Shown: positions 1 to 4,720 of the stretch, in pieces
How positions within the stretch are numbered: the first letter of the stretch is position 1
Layout: every line of letters begins with the position of its first letter
Assembly: GCA_964640855.1 (NCBI GenBank)
Contig: CAZXIX010000150.1
Coordinates: forward strand, 1 to 7,607
Reading direction: 5' to 3'
From: JAJDFU01 sp964640855
GTDB taxonomy: Bacteria > Bacteroidota > Bacteroidia > Chitinophagales > Saprospiraceae
DNA length: 7,607 bases
The notes under the pieces: generated by a model
The model's database searches: none
Told to the model about the DNA's origin: nothing
The model's input: the letters and a program-made list of their open reading frames with translations, nothing else
Position numbers and translations under genes: made by a program

Positions 1-1169
1 CGCACGGCCCGAATGTACTGATCGATGGCCGCATCGCCGTTGCAATGGGCCAGGATCTGCCAGTTATTGGCAAAGGCGGTGGCAACAAAGCCCTTCACCT
101 CTTCGAAATCCTCGATGGCCGGGTATCCCCGATAATCGGCTGGTTGCCCGGGGGGCGGCATTTTGTAAGGTTGGGTGAGCCAAGCCGTCTTCCCTTGAGG
201 CGAGCCATCGAGGCTGAGCTTGACGCCGCCAATGCGAAAGCGGTTGGTGAATTCGGATTGGCTTCCGACCGACTCCATGTAATCGCCGAATCCCTGGATA
301 TCGGGATAGGCGACCACATCGATGGGCAGGGGGCCTTGCTCTGCCATGGCGAGGTAGGTTCGGCAAGCTACATCATTCGCCCGGCCTTCCTGGGCTGTGG
401 TGAAACCAAACCGGGTGTAGGCTTTGATCCCGGCCTCGATCAGGGTTTGGTTATCCTGGTCGGTCGCTTCTCCAAAGAGGGTGAACAAGGGGATGAACAA
501 GGCCATTTCTTCCAGTACGCCGTTGGGTTTCCGGGTACCATCCACGCGTCGGATAACCCCGGCCTTGGGATCTTCTACCCCGTCGGTATAACCGACCGTT
601 TCCAGGCCCTTGTGGTTCATGGCACCGAGATGGCCCGATTGGTGGATGAACAGCACGGGGATGTCTTCCGAAACCTGGTCCAGGTCGTTGGCCGTCGGGT
701 GTTGCTTCTCAGTCAGTTGGGCATCATCGTATCCAAAGCCGATGATCCAGCCTGCTTTTTCAATAAACTTTGGGCTATCATTGGCCCATTTTTTAGTGAT
801 GGCGATCAGTTGCTCGATATCACTTCCCGCTCCATCCGGGGGCGGGAGGAGGTTGGCTCCGAGAGCCTGAAAGCCGGCGTTCATCAGGTGACCGTGCGCA
901 TCTATGAATCCGGGAAGAAGCGTTTTTCCCTCGAGATCCACCTCCTTGGCCCCAGCATAATTCTCGCGGGCACTTTCCTTATCACCCAGGAAGGCGATTT
1001 TTCCGTCCGACACGACCAGGGCCTCGGCATACTGCGGCGATTCTCCTTCCATGGTCAGGATGTCGCCGTTGTGATATATGGTGTAATCGGATGTAGTCGG
1101 TTGTTCGTTTTGGCAGCCGGTCCCTACCAGCAAGATGATTCCGGTAAGCAGTTGGAAAATGGGTTTCAT
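1..1169 (-). CDS. YtcJ-like amidohydrolase (Amidohydro_3), predicted lipoprotein, 3' end cut by window edge
   Basis: This frame is open from the window edge to an ATG at 1169; 389 complete residues are visible of a family that is usually about 530-570 long, so the C-terminal part is missing. The N-terminus is a lysine followed by a hydrophobic stretch ending in LVGTGC with Cys19, which looks like a (slightly weak) lipoprotein signal followed by QNEQ; surface or periplasmic anchoring is inferred. The catalytic domain shows the metal-binding PGFIDAHGH (His92, His94), an HQSGH/MNHKGL segment near 176-188, GGVKLSLDGS with Lys317 and a following KTAWL, and LAHCNGD with His375. These are the ordered landmarks of YtcJ-type metal-dependent amidohydrolases, which cleave amide or related C-N bonds; the substrate cannot be told. 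An in-frame ATG nine bases upstream (1178) is an alternative start. The family call is firm and the substrate unknown. Confidence 0.9.
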   Translation of the reverse strand, partial: MKPIFQLLTGIILLVGTGCQNEQPTTSDYTIYHNGDILTMEGESPQYAEALVVSDGKIAFLGDKESARENYAGAKEVDLEGKTLLPGFIDAHGHLMNAGFQALGANLLPPPDGAGSDIEQLIAITKKWANDSPKFIEKAGWIIGFGYDDAQLTEKQHPTANDLDQVSEDIPVLFIHQSGHLGAMNHKGLETVGYTDGVEDPKAGVIRRVDGTRKPNGVLEEMALFIPLFTLFGEATDQDNQTLIEAGIKAYTRFGFTTAQEGRANDVACRTYLAMAEQGPLPIDVVAYPDIQGFGDYMESVGSQSEFTNRFRIGGVKLSLDGSPQGKTAWLTQPYKMPPPGQPADYRGYPAIEDFEEVKGFVATAFANNWQILAHCNGDAAIDQYIRAV

Positions 1170-1350
1170 GTGATTCATTGGTATGATCGATTTAGGTATT
1201 GGGTAAACCTTTCTTTTTCGCGGCTTTAATTTATAAAGTTTGAACCATTTGAGGAGCCGTCGGGACAGGTTAGTTTAAAGGATCACCCTGGACACCCCTG
1301 ATAGGAGTCCCTTTTTTCGAGCTGTTCCCGGTGCCGGTCTGATTATCGGT

Positions 1351-1923
1351 CTACGGCCGTTCCTTCATCCGGCTTTGGATGTTGCCCGCGGTTTCCTTCC
1401 ATTCTTTTTTTAATCCCCGGAGCTTCCAACTGACGAACATAATGGCCAATCCCACCACGATCAGGACGATACCCAACAGGATCATAAGAGATACGTAAGC
1501 GCCAAAGGGGTTCGTCACCATTAGAAAACCGATGACCAGCAAAAGCAGAGCGGGGAGCAAATAATTGTTGTTGGGTGCCTGCCCCCGCAATCCGCGCATC
1601 AGGAGAGCGGCGCCGGAAAACAGGATCCAGATGCCCAGCAGAATGGGAATGATGTTGGCCACTTCGGGTTTCGACAGAAAGATGATCCCGATCAGGAGGT
1701 CGAGAATGCCTTCGGCGAGAAAGGAGCCCCAGTTTTCGTTCTCCCGATTGGTCAGGGCCAGGGTGATCTCTCCGAGTCCGGCGATCACGCCGGCCAGCCC
1801 CAGATAAAAGGGAATGAAGTCGGCTGCCGTATCCGGATTTAGCAGGGTGAAAAGACCTAGTAGAAATAGAAAAAGGCCTTTCAGACCAATGAGCCACCAG
1901 TTTTTGAAAAGTCGAATAGCCAT
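1351..1923 (-). CDS. HdeD family (DUF308) six-helix membrane protein
   Basis: The 190-residue product is almost entirely hydrophobic, with six likely membrane helices at about 10-28, 36-56, 67-84, 90-108, 121-137 and 141-163. They form three two-helix repeats, and the first helix of each ends in a similar turn: LLNP (27-30), LSKP (83-86) and TNPF (137-140). This triple repeat, the length, and a short charged C-terminal tail (about 168-190) match the HdeD/DUF308 family of inner-membrane proteins. E. coli HdeD is linked to acid resistance at high cell density, but the biochemical role of the family is not settled, so function here is not assigned. The ATG at 1923 is the only reasonable start, since it begins just before the first helix. 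The gene lies 172 nt upstream of the amidohydrolase on the same strand, too far to assume co-transcription. Confidence 0.88.
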   Translation of the reverse strand: MAIRLFKNWWLIGLKGLFLFLLGLFTLLNPDTAADFIPFYLGLAGVIAGLGEITLALTNRENENWGSFLAEGILDLLIGIIFLSKPEVANIIPILLGIWILFSGAALLMRGLRGQAPNNNYLLPALLLLVIGFLMVTNPFGAYVSLMILLGIVLIVVGLAIMFVSWKLRGLKKEWKETAGNIQSRMKERP

Positions 1924-1996
1924 AGTACAGGGTTTTGGTTATGCATTTCTCAAGGTGTGGATCCGGGCAGGTGAAAGTTGGGAAGCTGCTGGAGTA

Positions 1997-2009
1997 ACCT
2001 GCTGCAGGT
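1997..2009. promoter_or_regulatory. Palindrome ACCTGC-T-GCAGGT upstream of the HdeD-like gene
   Basis: Two perfect 6-bp arms surround a single base, about 74 nt upstream of the HdeD-like start on the minus strand. A related CTGCTGGAG lies at about 1986-1994. The position fits an operator, but a palindrome of this size is expected about once or twice by chance in a window this long, and no -7 match accompanies it. Confidence 0.2.
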
Positions 2010-2118
2010 CTCAAGTCTAAATTAATCCATAGCTGGTTGGGATACTAATTCCCGGATGGAAAAGAGGTTTTTTTCGCCTTTCTCCGGTCAGGGACCAGGG
2101 ATTGCCCCAAAACAGGAA

Positions 2119-2152
2119 GCCCTGACAAACCTTAGGAGAGGTCTGCCAGGGC
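2119..2152 (-). terminator. Hairpin downstream of the exported-protein gene, possible terminator
   Basis: GCCCTG (2119-2124) pairs perfectly with CAGGGC (2147-2152), and the stem continues inward as CA/TG and ACCT/AGGT, interrupted by two A-C mismatches, around a six-base loop. On the minus strand it lies about 38 nt beyond the stop codon at 2191 and is followed by TTCCTGTTTT. That placement suits a factor-independent terminator for the minus-strand gene. The T tract is imperfect, so termination is inferred. Confidence 0.5.
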
Positions 2153-2190
2153 ATCCGGGAGATAATCAGGGATTTGACTGGGTACTTCGA

Positions 2191-2736
2191 TCAGAAATTG
2201 AGCTTACCCAAAAGTTTGGATCCCATCTTATCCAGTTCGCCGACCGCTTTGTCGGTGAGCATGCTGGCAATGGCTTTCTCGGCGCCTATATTGGCCAGGT
2301 CCAGGCCCGGGATCTGAGGCCCCATTTTACTCAGCATGTCCATGACTCCGACCTTTTTCAACTGGTCGCCCACGGTGGATTCCAGGTTATCGCGCAAGCC
2401 GCTTTTGAGATCCAGGAGCGAACTGAACGGCTTTTCGGAGGAGGCCAGCTCACTCAATTGAGACATATCCAGCCCGTCGGTGGTGAAGTCACCACTTTTC
2501 TTGGATTCCTTGAGTGCACCGGCCAGCGCCTTATTGACCGACCCGGACAATTCGGAACCCGATTCGCCCATGGACATGGCCGCTTCGCTGATCTCTGGGA
2601 ATGACATGTCGGCTTTGGCCGTTTTTTTGAGCGCCTTACCGAGTGCGCGGTCCACCAACTTGGAAGACTGGGCAGAACCCAGGAAAGGCAGGGCAATGAT
2701 GGCCAGGATTACGGTTAGAGGGAACAAGGTTTTCAT
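2191..2736 (-). CDS. Small exported helical protein of unknown function
   Basis: I do not recognise this 181-residue protein. It begins with a clear signal peptide: MKT, a hydrophobic core to about residue 20, then GSAQ with probable cleavage near residue 23, so it should be exported to the periplasm or beyond. The mature part has no cysteine, is rich in Lys, Leu, Ser, Gly and Met, and reads as a series of short amphipathic helices, for example the segments around 24-43, 60-80 and 100-135. No catalytic or metal-binding motif is visible and no transmembrane helix follows the signal. The export signal, the sustained reading frame and the hairpin after its stop support a real gene. The next gene on the same strand is 267 nt downstream, so it is probably a separate transcription unit. 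It faces the ACIII operon divergently across a 500-nt gap, but nothing ties it functionally to that complex. Confidence 0.8.
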   Translation of the reverse strand: MKTLFPLTVILAIIALPFLGSAQSSKLVDRALGKALKKTAKADMSFPEISEAAMSMGESGSELSGSVNKALAGALKESKKSGDFTTDGLDMSQLSELASSEKPFSSLLDLKSGLRDNLESTVGDQLKKVGVMDMLSKMGPQIPGLDLANIGAEKAIASMLTDKAVGELDKMGSKLLGKLNF

Positions 2737-2991
2737 AAGAGAGAATTAGGATTGATGAAATAAGTTTGCGTAGGTTATTTAAGGTATTCCGGAAGAAAAT
2801 TTTAGTAAGAATACGAGATTTTTTCGGTCTGCGCATGCATGGCAAGGGGGTAAAAAATTATAGGTCTTCGATTTGGGAATGGAATTAATGCTGAATTAAC
2901 CTCCGTTGGAACAAAAAGGAAAAGGTGATGAAATGTGACGCAGAAATTAAGACCTTCAGTGATACTTCTTCGTGATATCTCGGTTGTAGAT

Positions 2992-3012
2992 CAGTGGAAA
3001 TAATGACCACTG
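2992..3012. repeat. Inverted repeat CAGTGG-N9-CCACTG with overlapping direct repeat
   Basis: CAGTGG (2992-2997) and CCACTG (3007-3012) are perfect 6-bp arms around nine A/T-rich bases, a common geometry for a dimeric transcription-factor site. The right arm overlaps TGACCAC (3004-3010), which recurs at 3021-3027. It lies about 225 nt upstream of actA and shares the CAGTG/CACTG core with the longer repeat. No regulator can be named. Confidence 0.45.
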
Positions 3013-3072
3013 TAACTGATTGACCACCCCATCATAATGTTGCAATTTTTAAGCGGCAGTTGCCTTTTGGAA

Positions 3073-3103
3073 TTGCCCTCAACAAGGTGTTTACGTATTT
3101 TTG
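3073..3103 (+). promoter_or_regulatory. Candidate Bacteroidota-type promoter (distal to actA)
   Basis: TATTTTTG at 3096-3103 fits the Bacteroidota -7 consensus TAnnTTTG, and a TTG at 3073-3075 lies 20 nt upstream, near the position expected for the -33 element. Transcription would begin roughly at 3110 and give actA a leader of about 125-155 nt. Only the motif match supports it. Confidence 0.4.
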
Positions 3104-3181
3104 CACAGGAGGATAATCTTCGACCGAAACCTCATGTTATTTAGAAGGCATCTAAATAATTTGACTCTATATCACTGAAGT

Positions 3182-3210
3182 GTTAAAAAAGCTAACCCTT
3201 GCTATATTTG
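3182..3210 (+). promoter_or_regulatory. Candidate Bacteroidota-type promoter (proximal to actA)
   Basis: TATATTTG at 3203-3210 is an exact TAnnTTTG match. The -33 position holds GTTAA (3182-3186), only a partial match to TTTG. A start of transcription near 3216 would leave a short leader ahead of actA, so this is the better placed of the two candidates. The palindrome CACTGAAGTG (3173-3182) abuts its -33 region, which would suit an operator. Confidence 0.45.
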
Positions 3211-3266
3211 CGTGACGAAAATCATTGGCATAATTGATGCAAATCCTTTATAAATCATTACCACCC

Positions 3267-4679
3267 ATGTTTCTGAAGTCTGTTTTTCAGCAATTGGGAG
3301 TTCTTCTCGTTATTTCTTTTCTGGCCGTGCCCTTGCAGGCGCAGGAAGCGAATATTGGGGAGGGCAAAACGCTTTTTCGGAATTACTGTGCTTCTTGTCA
3401 TAACAAGAACATGAAGGACGACCTGACGGGGCCTGCCCTTGGCGGGGTAGAAGAACGTTGGGCCGACTATCCGAAAGAGGACCTATATCGTTGGATCCGC
3501 AATTCGCAGGCCATGATCAACGAGGGGCACCCCAGAGCCGTTGAATTGTGGAACGAGTGGCAGCCGACCATCATGAACAATTTCCTGAATCTAACGGATT
3601 CGGAGATTGACAATATCCTGGCTTACATCGACGACGTATATACTGCCGTCCCGGAAGATGCGGTGGCGGGTGCACCGGCGGCCGGCACTGTGACGGCCGA
3701 AGAGTCGGATAACACCTTCCTCTATATAGTGCTGACGGCCATTCTGGCCATTCTGGCTGTAGTGTTGGCGCGAATTTTGTCCAACCTGGACTATCTTCTC
3801 AAAGTGAAGGAGGGCGAGGAGCCCCCCAAGCGCAAAACACTGGTTGAAATACTGACCAGCAAGGGCGTGATCGCCTTTGTCGTATTTGCTTTGGTCGTGT
3901 TGGGGGGATATACAACGGTTAACAACGCCATCATGCTGGGACGTCAGCAGGGGTATGAGCCGGAGCAACCCATCAAATTTTCTCACGAAACGCATGCCGG
4001 TCTGCAAAAGATCGACTGTCAGTATTGCCACGACGGCGCCCGACGCTCCAAGCACTCAGTCATCCCGGCCGCCAACACCTGTATGAACTGTCATACGGCC
4101 ATCAAGTACGGCTCGCAGTACGGTACGGCTGAGATCACCAAGATATTCGCCTCTGTGGGCTGGGACCCGAACATAGACGAGTACATTGAGGATTATGAGG
4201 ACATGACCACAGAGGAACTCGGGGAGATCTACAAAATGTGGATCGCTTTCCAGTTCACTGACAATGGCGGCAGCGCTTCGGAAGCGGATTTCGAAGCCGA
4301 GTCTCAGTGGGAGGAAATCGTTGCCTCACTCACCAATCCGGAAATGGGCGATTACTCCGTTACCGGCCCCATCGAGTGGGTGCGCATTCACAATCTTCCC
4401 GATCATGCCTATTTCAATCACGCTCAGCACGTTTCCGTTGGGAAGGTTGAATGCCAGACCTGCCATGGTCCGGTCGAAGAAATGGAGGTCGTCTATCAGT
4501 ATTCTCCGCTTTCCATGGGATGGTGTGTAAACTGTCACCGGCAGACGGAGGTGCAGTTCGCAGATAACGATTACTATCAGTCTTATGAGCGATACCATGA
4601 GGAACTGGCCGCCGGTGAACGCACAGGCGTGACCGTCGAGGAGATCGGAGGACTGGAGTGCCAGAAGTGTCACTATTAA
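3267..4679 (+). CDS. actA: ActA, multihaem cytochrome c subunit of alternative complex III (six CxxCH motifs)
   Basis: ActA carries the haems that pass electrons out of alternative complex III, the quinol oxidase complex that stands in for cytochrome bc1. Numbering from the ATG at 3267 (470 residues), a signal peptide ends at LQAQ (about 26). A class-I-like monohaem domain follows with CASCH (41-45) and Met83 as a possible axial ligand. Two membrane helices lie at about 150-171 and 200-218. The C-terminal part has five haem motifs: CQYCH (251-255), CMNCH (272-276), CQTCH (396-400), CVNCH (420-424) and CQKCH (465-469), ending one residue before the stop. FSHETH and FNHAQH offer distal His ligands, and WVRIHNLPDH is typical of ActA. 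An acidic stretch at about 300-365 separates haem motifs 3 and 4. I chose 3267 because it gives a short n-region before the hydrophobic core; an ATG at 3237 and a TTG at 3234 are in-frame alternatives. actB follows after 41 nt. Confidence 0.93.
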   Translation: MFLKSVFQQLGVLLVISFLAVPLQAQEANIGEGKTLFRNYCASCHNKNMKDDLTGPALGGVEERWADYPKEDLYRWIRNSQAMINEGHPRAVELWNEWQPTIMNNFLNLTDSEIDNILAYIDDVYTAVPEDAVAGAPAAGTVTAEESDNTFLYIVLTAILAILAVVLARILSNLDYLLKVKEGEEPPKRKTLVEILTSKGVIAFVVFALVVLGGYTTVNNAIMLGRQQGYEPEQPIKFSHETHAGLQKIDCQYCHDGARRSKHSVIPAANTCMNCHTAIKYGSQYGTAEITKIFASVGWDPNIDEYIEDYEDMTTEELGEIYKMWIAFQFTDNGGSASEADFEAESQWEEIVASLTNPEMGDYSVTGPIEWVRIHNLPDHAYFNHAQHVSVGKVECQTCHGPVEEMEVVYQYSPLSMGWCVNCHRQTEVQFADNDYYQSYERYHEELAAGERTGVTVEEIGGLECQKCHY

Positions 4680-4720
4680 TTGAAACTTGGCAAAAGACCA
4701 TACTATAAACTTCAGCATAC

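Larger units (their letters stand above)
2954..3180. repeat. 11-bp perfect inverted repeat with arms about 205 nt apart
   Basis: CTTCAGTGATA at 2954-2964 is the exact reverse complement of TATCACTGAAG at 3170-3180. The second arm runs into CACTGAAGTG (3173-3182), itself a short palindrome, and sits just upstream of the -7 element nearest actA. Paired sites for a regulator are one explanation; a long-range stem is another. The repeat is seen directly, its role is inferred. Confidence 0.6.
2737..3236. other. 500-nt divergent intergenic region, AT-rich, no supported gene
   Basis: This stretch lies between the start of the minus-strand exported-protein gene and the start of actA. No open frame in it has a credible length or composition. 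It is visibly richer in A and T than its flanks and contains two matches to the Bacteroidota -7 element on the plus strand and a group of inverted repeats built on CAGTG/CACTG, listed separately. No equally good -7 match was found on the minus strand for the divergent gene. No tRNA or recognisable riboswitch was seen. Confidence 0.7.

Noticed and set aside
45..1229. A 394-codon open frame on the plus strand opposite the amidohydrolase
   Set aside because: The minus strand here encodes ordered amidohydrolase motifs; the plus-strand product matches nothing and is a mirror frame.
1276..1317. Possible terminator with GGAC/GTCC and CCT/AGG pairings before a run of six T on the plus strand
   Set aside because: The stem is short and broken by unequal internal loops, and the T run is on the wrong strand for the minus-strand HdeD-like gene, with no plus-strand gene upstream to end.
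2056..2604. A 182-codon plus-strand frame opposite the exported-protein gene
   Set aside because: The minus-strand frame has a proper signal peptide and a hairpin after its stop; the plus frame has neither and begins in non-coding sequence.
3055..3064. Palindrome GGCAGTTGCC
   Set aside because: A 10-bp palindrome with a two-base centre is short enough to occur by chance in this window, and it does not share the CACTG core of the other repeats.
3107..3178. AGGAGGA (3107-3113) followed by a 14-codon frame beginning with ATG at 3134, a possible leader peptide
   Set aside because: The spacing of about 20 nt is too long for a Shine-Dalgarno start, Bacteroidota rarely rely on such sites, and the tiny frame has no attenuator-like codon run or following terminator.
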